In this document: positions 1 to 10,725 of the stretch, piece after piece | How positions within the stretch are numbered: the first letter of the stretch is position 1 | Layout of the letters: the number at the start of each line of letters is the position of its first letter | Source of the DNA: Promicromonospora sp. Populi | Lineage (GTDB): Bacteria > Actinomycetota > Actinomycetes > Actinomycetales > Cellulomonadaceae | Reading direction: 5' to 3' | DNA length: 64,000 nt | Assembly (NCBI RefSeq): GCF_041081105.1 | Contig: NZ_CP163528.1 | Coordinates: forward strand, 310,001 to 374,000 | Position numbers and translations under genes: made by a program | Notes under the pieces: model-generated | Database searches by the model: none | Told to the model about the DNA's origin: nothing | The model's input: only the letters and a program-made list of their open reading frames with translations

Positions 1-610
1 GGCCGCCCGCGGGCGGCGCCGTCCAGCGGTAGCGCAGCGACACCATCCGCAGGACGAACACCAGCACGGCGATCGCCGCGCCCGTGGCGAGGTTGAGCCA
101 GCCCGCCCAGGAGACGAGGCTCGTGAGCCCGGCCCCGAGCAGGGCCGGGATGGCGTACAGGCCGCGGGCGCGGAAGATCTGCGGCACGTCGTTGGCGACG
201 ACGTCGCGGATGACGCCGCCACCGACGGCGGTCGCCACCCCCAGGACCGCGGCCGCCGCCGGGTGCATGCCCGCCGCGAGCGAGACGAGCGTGCCGGTGA
301 CCGAGAAGAGCGCCATCCCGGCGGCGTCGAACATGAGCAGGACGTCGTGGAAGCGTTCGACGGCGTGCGCGAAGAAGTAGACGACGACCGTGGCGACCAC
401 CGGGGGCAGGAGGTAGATCGGCGAGTCGAGGGCGCGCGGCACACCCTGGGCGAGCACCAGGTCCCGCAGGATGCCGCCGCCGAGGCCGACGCACGTGCCC
501 AGCAGGAGCGAGCCGACGATGTCGAACTGCCGCCGGGCGGCGAGCAGCGAGCCCGATACCGCGAAGAAGAAGACGCCCAGGAGGTCGAGGGCGAGCGCCG
601 TCCAGGTCAC
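1..610 (-). CDS. TRIC/UPF0126 (YadS-like) membrane channel protein, 3' end outside window
   Basis: Reading leftward from a GTG at 610, an open frame of about 203 codons runs off the window edge. It encodes a very hydrophobic protein with two copies of a glycine motif, GGGILRDLV near residue 44 and GGGVIRDVV near residue 130. This internal duplication is typical of the UPF0126/YadS family, whose members form TRIC-like trimeric cation channels of about 200-230 residues in the inner membrane. Only the last residues are missing. The start lies 7 nt after the stop of the P450 gene, so the two are probably co-transcribed. The family call is firm. The ion specificity of this protein cannot be read from the sequence. 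Confidence 0.85.
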   Translation of the reverse strand, partial: MTWTALALDLLGVFFFAVSGSLLAARRQFDIVGSLLLGTCVGLGGGILRDLVLAQGVPRALDSPIYLLPPVVATVVVYFFAHAVERFHDVLLMFDAAGMALFSVTGTLVSLAAGMHPAAAAVLGVATAVGGGVIRDVVANDVPQIFRARGLYAIPALLGAGLTSLVSWAGWLNLATGAAIAVLVFVLRMVSLRYRWTAPPAGG

Positions 611-617
611 GGCCGGC

Positions 618-1949
618 TCACTGCGTGAACGCCGTCATGTCGGGCGGCCAGGCCCCCTGCGGCGGCTGCGCCTGCGGGGGCGGGAACGTGACGGGCAGGC
701 GTGCGGGGAACCGCATCCAGGGACTGGTCGCCCACGTGACCTGTTTCGGGTCGCCGACGAGCTTCACCTGCAGGCGCTGGAGCAGCTCGGCGACCGCGAT
801 CCGCGCGATGACCCGCCCGAGCCGGGGCGCGGGGCACCGGTGCGGGCCCGCGCCGAACGAGAGGTAGGCGCGGTTGCCAACGGTGTCCCACGGGTCGTCG
901 GACTGGATCAGCGGGTCATGGTTGGCGGCGTGCACGGCGACCACTACGGCCTCCCCGCGCTCGATCAGCTTGTCGCCGACCACCACGTCGCGCACGGCGA
1001 ACCGGGGCATGAGGTTGGGGTTGGTCGTCGAGCGCCACAGCACCTCGTCAAGGGCGTCGTCGATGTGCAGCCGGCCCCCGGAGACCCGGTTGGAGAACCG
1101 CGGGTCGCTCAGGATCAGCACGAGGGTCTGTGCGATCCAGGCGAGCAGCGACTCGTTGGCCGCCAGGGTGATGGCGGTCAGCGTCTGGGCGCGTTCCAGG
1201 TCGCTCTCGAAGTTGTCGTGCACGGCCAGCACCCCGGCGATGTCCCGGGTGCCGCGCTCCCGGCTGTGAGCGATGTGCCCGGTGACGATCTCCAGCAGCT
1301 CGACGGTCCGCTCCCGTGCCGCGGCGCCAGCCTCGAAGATCGCCCGGGTGATCTCCTGCAGGCGCTGCGCCTGTCCTGGTTCGAGCCCGTCCAGCTCGGA
1401 CAGCACCAGGAACGGGACTACCGCTGCGTACTCGGCGACCAGGTCCGCCCGGCCGCGGTCCTCGAACCGGTCGATGAGCATGCCGCACAGCCGGCGGGTG
1501 ATGGCGCTCGCCCGGGTCTCGTCGACCTGCGACAGCGCGTCGTCGACGGGCGGCCGCATGCGGGTGTGCTTGACCCCGTCGGCGTCGGCGAGCGTGGGTT
1601 TCGGGGTGCGGGGGAGCACAAGGTGCAGCGCCGACTGCGGGCCGAGCAGGCCGGCGTCGTGCCCGCGCCAGATCGACGGGTCCTTGACGAAGCCGCGGTC
1701 GTCCCGCAGCACCCCGACCGCCTCGTTGTGGCCGAGCACCAACCACGCCGGCACGCCCGGCTCCAGGTCCACGGGGGCGACGGAGCCCCATCGCTTCCGC
1801 AAGCCCTCGTACACGGCGTTCGGGTCGGCGGCGGCGGTGGTCTCCACCAGCAGCGTGCGTTCGCCCGTGTCGCGCATCCTCGTCAGCAGGTCCGACGGCG
1901 GTCGTGCGGTCACGATTCCCCTCTCGGCGGCAACCTGGTTCCCCGCCAT
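618..1949 (-). CDS. Cytochrome P450 with a non-canonical K-helix (CYP157-like)
   Basis: The 443-residue protein ends in a clear heme-binding loop, FGAGPHRCPAPRLGR, with Cys372 as the axial ligand. P450s normally carry ExxR in the K-helix. Here the equivalent stretch, about 70 residues before the cysteine, reads DEVLW (301-305), with no Arg three residues after the Glu. This resembles the EQSLW of actinobacterial CYP157 enzymes, the known exception to the ExxR rule. The I-helix reads LAANES (262-267) rather than the usual AGxxT. Function is unknown. No ferredoxin, reductase or conservon (roadblock/GTPase) genes are adjacent, whereas CYP157 genes are often linked to conservons. Its stop is 7 nt before the TRIC-family gene. 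ATG start; no obvious Shine-Dalgarno sequence. Confidence 0.88.
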   Translation of the reverse strand: MAGNQVAAERGIVTARPPSDLLTRMRDTGERTLLVETTAAADPNAVYEGLRKRWGSVAPVDLEPGVPAWLVLGHNEAVGVLRDDRGFVKDPSIWRGHDAGLLGPQSALHLVLPRTPKPTLADADGVKHTRMRPPVDDALSQVDETRASAITRRLCGMLIDRFEDRGRADLVAEYAAVVPFLVLSELDGLEPGQAQRLQEITRAIFEAGAAARERTVELLEIVTGHIAHSRERGTRDIAGVLAVHDNFESDLERAQTLTAITLAANESLLAWIAQTLVLILSDPRFSNRVSGGRLHIDDALDEVLWRSTTNPNLMPRFAVRDVVVGDKLIERGEAVVVAVHAANHDPLIQSDDPWDTVGNRAYLSFGAGPHRCPAPRLGRVIARIAVAELLQRLQVKLVGDPKQVTWATSPWMRFPARLPVTFPPPQAQPPQGAWPPDMTAFTQ

Positions 1950-2084
1950 GTGACGGCGGGTTCAAGCCCTCGTCCCGGATGCTAACCGACGGAGGTTCGT
2001 AAACTCGGCACCTTTCGGGGCGCTGTCCGGTCCTGCCGCGTCGGGCGCTTGTCGCCGTCGGGGGGTATGGGCAGGATATGCGCC

Positions 2085-3284
2085 ATGCCCCAGGCCACCC
2101 CGCTGCTCCGCCTCCTCAACGTGCTGCTCGCCCCCGGCCTGCGCACCCGCAAGGACCCCGACGCCGTCTTCGACCGCCTGCTGCGGGAGGAGCAGGACGG
2201 CCGCGTGCCGCTCGGCCCCGACGACCTCGCCGCGGTCGACGGCCTCCGACTGCTCCTGAGCGACCTCGCCGCGCATCCCGACCTGAGCGCCATGGGCTGG
2301 ACGAGCACCCAGGACCAGATCCGCGAGCGGCTGCGCAACCGCGCCGTCGTCCGCGACCTCCAGGCGAAGCACCCCGAGGTGCGGGACGAGCCGGTGACGG
2401 CGCCGGTGTTCGTCGTCGGGCTGCCGCGGACCGGGACCACGCTGACCTACAACCTGATCGCAAGGCACCCCGGCAACCGCGGCCCCAAGCTGTGGGAGAT
2501 GACCAACCTGGGCCTCCCGCGCCCGGAAGCCGAGCGCGAGCGGCTGATCGCGCAGGCGCGCAAGAAGTTCGCGACGGTGGCGAAGCTCAGCCCCGCGTGG
2601 GCGCACCTGCACCCCCTGATCGCCGAGAGCGAGGAGGAGGACTTCATGCTGCGCGCGCACACCGAGATGTTCGCCACCTGGGGTCCCATGCCGCGCTACC
2701 TGGAGTACCTGGCGGACGCCGACCTCACCGCCGACTTCCGGTTCCTGCGCGACGCCCTGCAGGTCATGGCGGCCGGGGAGGCGCCAGAGCGCTGGGTCCT
2801 GAAGCACCCCATGGACCTGTGGCGGATGCCGGAGATCCTGCGCGCGTTCCCGGACGCGCGGTTCGTCTGGACGCACCGCGCGCCCGGCGCCGCCGTCGCC
2901 TCCGGAGCCTCCATGGCCGAGGCCACGCACGTGATGTACATCAAGCCGGGGCGGATCGACCTGGAGCGCATCGGCCGGGAGTGGCTCGCGATCTCCGCGG
3001 GCGGGGTCGAGCGTGCGATCGGGCTGCGCGAACAGCTCCCCGCGGACGCGGTCATCGACGTCGTCTACGACGACCTGGTTGCCGAGCCCGAGACGGTGCT
3101 GCGCGGGGTGTTCGACCGCCTGGACCTGCCGTGGACCGCGACTGACGGGGCGAACCTCGCCGCGGCCACCGACCGCACGGGCCACCGCCCGCACGCGTAC
3201 ACGCTGGAGCGTTACGGCCTGGACGAGTCCCAGGTGGCGGAGGCGTTCGCGGCCTACAAGATCCCGGCCTCGACCCTCACCTGA
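2085..3284 (+). CDS. Sulfotransferase family protein (Sulfotransfer_3 type)
   Basis: A 399-residue protein, divergent from the P450 gene. The N-terminal third carries VFVVGLPRTGTTLTYNLIA, the PAPS 5'-phosphosulfate-binding loop of bacterial sulfotransferases. A later segment, RFVWTHRAPGAAVAS, matches the 3'-phosphate-binding region. Enzymes of this family move sulfate from PAPS to hydroxyl groups of small molecules or glycans. The acceptor is unknown. I chose ATG 2085 over the in-frame TTG 2049 and ATG 2067 because GGGCAGGA lies 8 nt upstream of it. CAGGAT also sits exactly 7 nt before it, one base off the leaderless -10 pattern seen at other genes here. It converges on serA with a 10-nt gap and no visible terminator. 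Confidence 0.82.
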   Translation: MPQATPLLRLLNVLLAPGLRTRKDPDAVFDRLLREEQDGRVPLGPDDLAAVDGLRLLLSDLAAHPDLSAMGWTSTQDQIRERLRNRAVVRDLQAKHPEVRDEPVTAPVFVVGLPRTGTTLTYNLIARHPGNRGPKLWEMTNLGLPRPEAERERLIAQARKKFATVAKLSPAWAHLHPLIAESEEEDFMLRAHTEMFATWGPMPRYLEYLADADLTADFRFLRDALQVMAAGEAPERWVLKHPMDLWRMPEILRAFPDARFVWTHRAPGAAVASGASMAEATHVMYIKPGRIDLERIGREWLAISAGGVERAIGLREQLPADAVIDVVYDDLVAEPETVLRGVFDRLDLPWTATDGANLAAATDRTGHRPHAYTLERYGLDESQVAEAFAAYKIPASTLT

Positions 3285-3294
3285 CCACGACTGA

Positions 3295-4533
3295 TCAGCG
3301 GGCGGCCGGACCCGGCGGGAACTCCGGCCGCTCGAAGGCGTCGCGGATGCGCAGGCGGATGGTCGTGTCCAGGGCCTGGAGCTTCTTGGACGCGCCCCGC
3401 TCGGTCACGTCCGAGATGTCGGTGACCACGTAGCCGATGTCGCCGCGGGTGGCGAGCACCTGCCCCTCGATGTTGGCGCCGTGGTCGGCGAAGATCTGGT
3501 TCACGGTGGCCAGCACGCCGGGCACGTTGCGGTGCAGCACCTTGATGCGGCCCACGCCCGTGTGTTCGAGCTGGAGGTTCGGCAGGTTGACGCTGAGCAT
3601 CGTCGAGCCGGTAGTCACGTAGTCGCTCAGCTTCTTGGCCACGAACTGGCCGATCGCCTCCTGCGCCTCCTCGGTGGAGCCGCCCACGTGGGGCGTGAGG
3701 ATCACGTTGGGCAGGCCGCGCAGCACCGACTCGAACGAGTCGCCGCGCTTCTTGGGCTCCTCGGGGAAGACGTCGACGGCCGCCCCGGAGATGTGCCCGG
3801 AGGTGATGTGCTCGGCCAGCGAGTCGACGTCGACCACAAAACCGCGGCACAGGTTGAGGAAGATCGAGCCCGGCTTCATGCGCCCGAACTGCTTCTCGCC
3901 GAACAGCCCGGCGTTGCCGGAGCGCCCGTCGACGTGGAGCGTCACGATGTCGGCAGTCTCGAGCAGCTCGTCGAGCGTCTCGACGCGGTGGGCGTTGCCG
4001 AGCGCGAGCTTCTCCGCGGTGTCGAAGAAGATGACGCGCATGCCCAGGTTCTCGGCGAGCACGGAGAGCTGCGAGCCGATGTTGCCGTAGCCGACGATCC
4101 CGAGGGTGCGGCCCCGCACCTCGTGCGAGCCCTCGGCGGACTTGTCCCAGACGCCGGCGTGCAGGGCGCGGTCGCGCTCCGTCATGCGCCGGGTCAGCGA
4201 GATGATCTCCGCGATCGCGAGCTCCACCACGGACCGGGTGTTGGAGAACGGCGCGTTGAACACCGCGATGCCGCGGTTGGCGGCGGCGGTCAGGTTGATC
4301 TGGTTGGTGCCGATGCTGAAGGCGCCGACGCCGACGAGGCTGGTCGCCTCGGTCAGCACCCGGGCCGTCACCTCGGTCTTGGAGCGGATCCCCAGGAGCT
4401 GGACGCCGTCGAGCGCGGCGATCAGCTCGTCCTCGTCGAGGGCGCCCTTGCGCCAGTCGACCTCGTACCCGGCCGATTCGAGGATCGGGACGGAGGTGGG
4501 GTGGACGTTCTCGAGGAGGAGGGCTCGCTGCAC
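3295..4533 (-). CDS. serA: D-3-phosphoglycerate dehydrogenase
   Basis: SerA oxidises 3-phosphoglycerate to 3-phosphohydroxypyruvate with NAD, the first committed step of serine synthesis. The roughly 412-residue protein has the short E. coli-type layout: a substrate domain with FSIGTNQ and NAPFSNTRSVVELAI, a Rossmann domain with GIVGYGNIGSQ, the catalytic region around NLCRGFVVDVDSL and TPHVGGSTEEAQ (active-site His), and a C-terminal ACT domain starting near IKVLHRNVPGVLATVNQIF, which in this class binds serine for feedback inhibition. The usual NASRG is replaced by NLCRG. The open frame extends upstream to a TTG at 4569, but family members begin near MxRALLLEN, which favours GTG 4533. Confidence 0.93.
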   Translation of the reverse strand: MQRALLLENVHPTSVPILESAGYEVDWRKGALDEDELIAALDGVQLLGIRSKTEVTARVLTEATSLVGVGAFSIGTNQINLTAAANRGIAVFNAPFSNTRSVVELAIAEIISLTRRMTERDRALHAGVWDKSAEGSHEVRGRTLGIVGYGNIGSQLSVLAENLGMRVIFFDTAEKLALGNAHRVETLDELLETADIVTLHVDGRSGNAGLFGEKQFGRMKPGSIFLNLCRGFVVDVDSLAEHITSGHISGAAVDVFPEEPKKRGDSFESVLRGLPNVILTPHVGGSTEEAQEAIGQFVAKKLSDYVTTGSTMLSVNLPNLQLEHTGVGRIKVLHRNVPGVLATVNQIFADHGANIEGQVLATRGDIGYVVTDISDVTERGASKKLQALDTTIRLRIRDAFERPEFPPGPAAR

Positions 4534-4606
4534 GGACCCATGGTGCGCCAGGTGAGGCGGAAGCAACAAACGGACGGGGGCCGTGTCCCGCCTGCTGGGA
4601 CGCGGG

Positions 4607-6886
4607 TCAGAAGCCCTCTGGGAGGTCCCGGGTGTGCACCACGACGAGGCGCTGCGTCGGACGGGTCATCGCGACGTAGAGGTCGCTCGTCCCGCCGTAG
4701 CCCTCGACGATCGCGGCCGGCTCGACCAGAACCACGCCGTCGAACTCCAGCCCCTTGGTCTGGCGCGGGGCGAGCACCGTCACCTGCGCGTCCTCCGGAC
4801 GCTGCGCCACCAGGCGCGCGGCCTCCGCCGCGCCCACCGCGGTAGGCAGCGCCTCGGCGACGGCCTCGGCCAGCCCCGCGACGCTGCCCGACGGCGCGAC
4901 GACGGCCACCCGGCCGGCGTCGGGCCCCACGAGCTCCTTGACGAGACTCAGGGCCTCCTCGACCACCCTGCCGGTCTCCGGCAGGGTGTCCATCAGGGTG
5001 TCCTGCGGCAGGTCCGGGTCCGGGGCGGCGCGGACGGCGACGAGCGAGCCCTCGACGTCCCGCGCGGCGCGCAGGTCCGAGACGGGCAGGCGAGCGGCCC
5101 GGGCGACCCGCTGCGCGGTGTCGGCGACCGTGGACGGCGTGCGGTAGGAGACGGTGAGCTCGGCCAGCCGCCACCCGTCGTGCAGCAGCGGGGTGAGCAT
5201 GCGGTCCCAGCTCCGGGCGCCCGCGGCCGACGACGTCTGCGCGACATCGCCCACGATGGTCATCGAGCGCGTCGGGACGCGGCGCACCAGCGCGCGCCAG
5301 GCCATGGGGGAGAGCTCCTGCGCCTCGTCCACCACCACGTGGCCGTAGGTCCATGCCCGGTCGCCGGCGGCGCGTTCCGCCGTGGTCAGGGACGGGCCGC
5401 TCGCGGCGAACCGGGAGGCGAGCATCTCGGCGTCGACCAGGCCGTCGCCGGCGCCCGTCGAGGACAGCACGGTGCGCGCGTACTCGACCTCGCGAGCCTG
5501 CTCCGCCGCCCGGTTGCGGGCCTCGGCCAGTGCCACGGTGTCGTCCTCGCCGAGCAGCTCGTACGCCTCGTCGAGGATCGGCACGTCCGACTCCGTCCAC
5601 GCGGCGTCCGGCGCCCGGTGCAGCAGGCGGCGCTCGCGCGCGGTCAGCTCGGGCGCCGCCTCGGCGAGCCGGTGCGGCTTGGCGAACAGGTCGCGGACCA
5701 GCTTCTCGGGGCTGATGGGCAGCCACGCGATGTTGAGCGCCACGCGCACGTCCCGGTCCGAGCGCAGGTCCTCGAACACGGACGAGCGGTCCTCACCCGA
5801 CAGCGGCGCGTCCGCGAAGTCGCGGTACTGGTCGGTCAGGCGGTCGAGCATGTCGCGCACGAACGTCCCGCGCGCCAGGTTGTGCGGCTTGTGCGTGCGG
5901 CGGGCGTGGGCGATCGCGTCGCTCACGTCCCGGGGCCGGATCACGAAGTCGTGTCCCTCCACCCGGACGGTGACCTCCTGCTCCGGCACGCGCTCGCGCG
6001 CCCGCACGGCCCGGCGGATCACCTTGCGCCACAGGAGCAGGCCCTTCAGCCGGGCCACCTGCCCCTCGTCGACGGCGGTCGCCCGGATCCCCGGGATGAG
6101 GTCGCCGATCGTCGTCGAGACGACGCCGGTCTCGCCAAGCGACGGCAGCACCTGGTCGATGTAGCGCAGGAACGCGCTGGACGGGCCGACGATCAGCACC
6201 CCCGAACGCTCCAGGAGCCGCCGGTGCGCGTACAGCAGGTAGGCGGCGCGGTGCAGCGCCACCGCCGTCTTGCCGGTACCCGGGCCGCCCTGGACCACCA
6301 GGGCCCCGGACAGGTCGGAACGGATGATGCGGTCCTGCTCGGCCTGGATGGTCGCCACGATGTCCGTCATCCGGCCCGTGCGGCCCTGGGCCATCGCCGC
6401 GAGCAGCGCGCCCTCGCCGGACAGCGCGTCGGCGTCGATCTCCGTGTCGAGGTCCAGCACCTCGTCCTCCAGACCGGTGACCGAGCGGCCCTTCGTCACC
6501 AGGTGCCGCCGCCGGCGCACGTCGGCCGGGTGCAGCGCCGTGGCCCGGTAGAACGGCTCGGCGGCCGGGGCGCGCCAGTCGGTCAGCATCGAGCGGTGCT
6601 CGGCGTCGGTCAGGCCGATGCGCCCGACGTACCGCGTGGCGCCGTCGGACAGGTCGAGGCGGCCGAAGACCAACCGGTCCTCGACGGCGTCGAGCTGCGC
6701 GGCCCGGTCCTCGTACAGCGTGGCGAACGCGTCGCGCTCGCTGCGGTTCTGGTGCGTGCCGGTGGAACCCGCCAGGCGCACGTCCCTCAGGCGGTTCGCG
6801 GTCGTGCCGCGAAGAGTGTCAAGGCGGATGTACATCGTGTCGACGACTGCCTGCTCGTGGGCCAGCTCGCCCGCGATTCCCGTCAC
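4607..6886 (-). CDS. helD: HelD-type RNA polymerase-associated helicase (UvrD/Rep superfamily 1)
   Basis: A 759-residue superfamily-1 protein. It has an N-terminal charged coiled-coil region (about 1-80), a Walker A motif GGPGTGKT (200-207), a Walker B/DEAQ motif in VVVDEAQELSP, and C-terminal helicase motifs TKGLEFDGVVLV and YVAMTRPTQRLVVVH. HelD proteins do not primarily unwind DNA. They bind RNA polymerase and use ATP to free stalled or terminated complexes, and some actinobacterial class II members (HelR) also displace rifampicin. Length and architecture fit actinobacterial class II. GTG start with GGAGG 5 nt upstream. It appears monocistronic and is divergent from the PP2C gene. A role in rifampicin tolerance is inference only. 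Confidence 0.88.
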   Translation of the reverse strand: MTGIAGELAHEQAVVDTMYIRLDTLRGTTANRLRDVRLAGSTGTHQNRSERDAFATLYEDRAAQLDAVEDRLVFGRLDLSDGATRYVGRIGLTDAEHRSMLTDWRAPAAEPFYRATALHPADVRRRRHLVTKGRSVTGLEDEVLDLDTEIDADALSGEGALLAAMAQGRTGRMTDIVATIQAEQDRIIRSDLSGALVVQGGPGTGKTAVALHRAAYLLYAHRRLLERSGVLIVGPSSAFLRYIDQVLPSLGETGVVSTTIGDLIPGIRATAVDEGQVARLKGLLLWRKVIRRAVRARERVPEQEVTVRVEGHDFVIRPRDVSDAIAHARRTHKPHNLARGTFVRDMLDRLTDQYRDFADAPLSGEDRSSVFEDLRSDRDVRVALNIAWLPISPEKLVRDLFAKPHRLAEAAPELTARERRLLHRAPDAAWTESDVPILDEAYELLGEDDTVALAEARNRAAEQAREVEYARTVLSSTGAGDGLVDAEMLASRFAASGPSLTTAERAAGDRAWTYGHVVVDEAQELSPMAWRALVRRVPTRSMTIVGDVAQTSSAAGARSWDRMLTPLLHDGWRLAELTVSYRTPSTVADTAQRVARAARLPVSDLRAARDVEGSLVAVRAAPDPDLPQDTLMDTLPETGRVVEEALSLVKELVGPDAGRVAVVAPSGSVAGLAEAVAEALPTAVGAAEAARLVAQRPEDAQVTVLAPRQTKGLEFDGVVLVEPAAIVEGYGGTSDLYVAMTRPTQRLVVVHTRDLPEGF

Positions 6887-6969
6887 GCCTACCTCCGTGT
6901 TTCACCAGCGAAAAAACTTGGGCCGCAAACAACCGGCCGACCATTATCGCGCACCTGTCGGCCTGTCCG

Positions 6970-6999
6970 CTGACACAGCGTCATCTCGCTGGATAGGAT
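6970..6999 (+). promoter_or_regulatory. Leaderless promoter of the receiver-PP2C gene
   Basis: A -35-like CTGACA (6970-6975), an 18-bp spacer and a -10 TAGGAT (6994-6999) lie upstream. The ATG at 7007 follows after exactly 7 nt, and there is no Shine-Dalgarno sequence. Transcription would therefore begin at or next to the start codon. It is the best-formed of five TANNNT-N7-start arrangements in the window. Confidence 0.65.
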
Positions 7000-7006
7000 C
7001 GCCGCC

Positions 7007-8385
7007 ATGGCACTGGGCGGGGCAGGATCTAGGGGGCCCGGACGAGGGCCGGGACCCGAGGCGCGCTCGTCCTGGATCGACGGTCCGATCTCGGTGCTTC
7101 TCGTCGAGGACGACGACGCCGACGCCTTCCTCGTGAGCGAGCTGCTCGCCGACGCCGACGTCGAGGCGGACCTGCGGGCCGACCTGCACCGGGCGCGGTC
7201 CGTCGACGAGGCCCTCGGGGTCCTGTCGATGGTCTCCGTCGACTGCCTGCTGCTCGACCTGGGCCTGCCCGACGCCGAGGGGCTGGGCGCCCTGCGCCGC
7301 GTCATCGAGGGCATCGAGGTGCTGCCGGTGCAGCCCGCCGTCGTCGTGCTGACCGGGAACACGTCGCACGACCTGGGTTCGGCCGCCGTCGCGAACGGGG
7401 CCGACGACTACCTCGTCAAGGGCGACGTGGACGGCGACGCGCTCGCCCGCTGCCTGCGCTACGCGACGCTGCGGCGCCGGTCGGCTGCCCAGCAGATCGC
7501 CCTGTTCCGGAGCGAGGTGCGCGCCGCCGAGACCACCCGGCTGGAGCGCGCGCTGCTGCCCAAGGAACTGGTCACCGACGAGAAGGTCTCCGTCATGGTG
7601 GGCTACCTGCCCGGCGGGAACGGCCTGCTCGGCGGTGACTTCTTCGACACCGTGGAGCGCCCCGACGGCACGCTGGTCACCGTCATCGGCGACGTCGCCG
7701 GGCATGGCCCCGACGAGGCGGCGCTCGGCGCCGCCATGCGGACGGCGTGGCGCACGCTCGTGCTGGCGGACACCGCCGCCGACGACGTCCTGCCGCTGCT
7801 GGAACGTGTGCTCCTGGCCGAGCGCGGCCGGCCCGAGGTGTTCGTCACCATCTGCCAGGCGGTGATCTCGCCGGACCGCCGCCGGATGGACGTCTACCTG
7901 GCTGGGCACCTGCCGCCGCTGCTCGTGGTGCCCAAGGCGTCGACGGACCCGGCGGTGGCCGTGAGCCACCACTGCGAGGAGCTGTCCTCCGACCGCCGTG
8001 GCCGCGCCCTGGGCATCCCCGTGGAGGGCGGCTGGTCCGCGCACAGCATCCGGCTGCCAGAGGTCTGGACCGCGGTGCTCTACACGGACGGGCTCGTCGA
8101 GGCGGCGGTCGGCGCCGACCCGAAGGGCACCCCCATCCTCCCGCCCAGCGCGCACGGCAGGATGCCGCGCCTCGGCGCGCACGGCCTGCGCAGCGTCGTG
8201 GAGCGCGAGATGGACCAGGGCACCGACGAGGTCGTGACGCGGGTGCTGCGCCGCGTCCGTGAGCTGCACGGCGGCCCCCTGGTCGACGACGCGGCGCTGC
8301 TCTTCGTCGGCTGGGCCGGCGCGGGCGCTACCGGTCCCGCGGAGCGGACCTCCACGCTCGCCGACTCGGTGGAGTGGTCGCGGGC

Positions 8386-8389
<4 letters not shown>
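7007..8389 (+). CDS. Response regulator with PP2C/SpoIIE-type serine/threonine phosphatase output
   Basis: A 460-residue cytoplasmic protein with two domains. Residues about 28-150 form a CheY-like receiver with acidic pocket EDDD (34-37), phosphoacceptor Asp84 (CLLLDLGLPD) and conserved Lys138 (YLVKGD). Residues about 190-440 form a SpoIIE/RsbU-type PP2C phosphatase with GGDFFDTVE, GDVAGHGPDEAALGA, the glycine-containing LAGHLPPLLV, YTDGLVEA and a terminal DDAALLFV, which supply the metal-binding Asp residues. Such RsbU-like regulators dephosphorylate anti-sigma-factor antagonists when the receiver is phosphorylated. The next gene is a histidine kinase whose ATG overlaps this stop (ATGA), so it is the likely cognate kinase. 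No anti-sigma or antagonist gene is adjacent. Confidence 0.9.
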
Positions 8390-10035
<1,646 letters not shown>

Positions 10036-10109
10036 GGCGGCCTGACCAGGGCCGACGGCGGGGCGCGACGAAGGGCCCTGTCGACGTCCACACCAGGGTT
10101 ACGGGCCGG

Positions 10110-10556
10110 GTGGTCAACTTGAGCGGTCATAAGGTGATGGAGATCCTCCTCGTGGAGGACGACCCGGGCGACGTCCTGATGACCCGGGAGGCGTTCGAGG
10201 ACCACCGTGTCCCGAACAACGTCTCCGTGGTCGGCGACGGCGTGAGCGCGCTCGAGTTCCTGCGCAAGCAGGGGCAGTACGCCCAGGTCCCGACGCCGAA
10301 CCTGGTGCTCCTCGACCTCAACCTGCCGAAGATGGACGGTATGGAGGTCCTCGCCGTGGCAAAGGGTGACCCCATGCTGCGGCACATCCCGGTGGTGGTG
10401 CTCACCACCTCGGACGCCCAGGAGGACGTCGTGGGCTCGTACTCGCTGCACGCGAACGCGTACGTGACCAAGCCCGTGGACTTCGACCAGTTCATCGACG
10501 TGGTCCGCCAGATCGACGACTTCTTCGTCTCCGTGGTGCGGCTGCCGGGTCGCTGA
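10110..10556 (+). CDS. Single-domain response regulator (Rcp1/CheY-like)
   Basis: A lone receiver domain of at most 148 residues. The acidic pocket is in ILLVEDDPGDV, the phosphoacceptor is Asp69 in VLLDLNLPKMDG, Thr100 lies in VVVLTTSDAQ, and the conserved Lys121 in YVTKPVDF. There is no DNA-binding output. The EDDPGDV and DLNLPKMDG wording is typical of Rcp1-type receivers that pair with phytochrome-like histidine kinases, matching the HisKA type of the kinase 74 nt upstream. It could act as a phosphate shuttle or competing sink in this trio. The start is uncertain: GTG 10110 is the longest, but GTG 10134 or ATG 10137 would begin directly at MEILLVEDD with GAGCGG upstream. Confidence 0.88.
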   Translation: MVNLSGHKVMEILLVEDDPGDVLMTREAFEDHRVPNNVSVVGDGVSALEFLRKQGQYAQVPTPNLVLLDLNLPKMDGMEVLAVAKGDPMLRHIPVVVLTTSDAQEDVVGSYSLHANAYVTKPVDFDQFIDVVRQIDDFFVSVVRLPGR

Positions 10557-10725
10557 GCTCGGCCGGTGCCGGGCTGTTGCCGAGCCCTCGCCGGGCCGAT
10601 GAGTAGAGTGCCCACGACGCTGAGGGCGTAACGGGAAGACACCCGGCCGTCGCGGCGTTGGACCTGAGCAGACACCGATACGTGTCGGGTGATCGGGAAG
10701 TACTCCGACGAGCGAGGGAGCGCAC

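Noticed and set aside
6887..6993. CTTGGGCCGCAAA near 6915 as a rifamycin-associated element before helD
   Set aside because: As I recall the element, CTTG and CAAG arms sit closer together and in a longer repeat. The spacing and right arm here do not fit.
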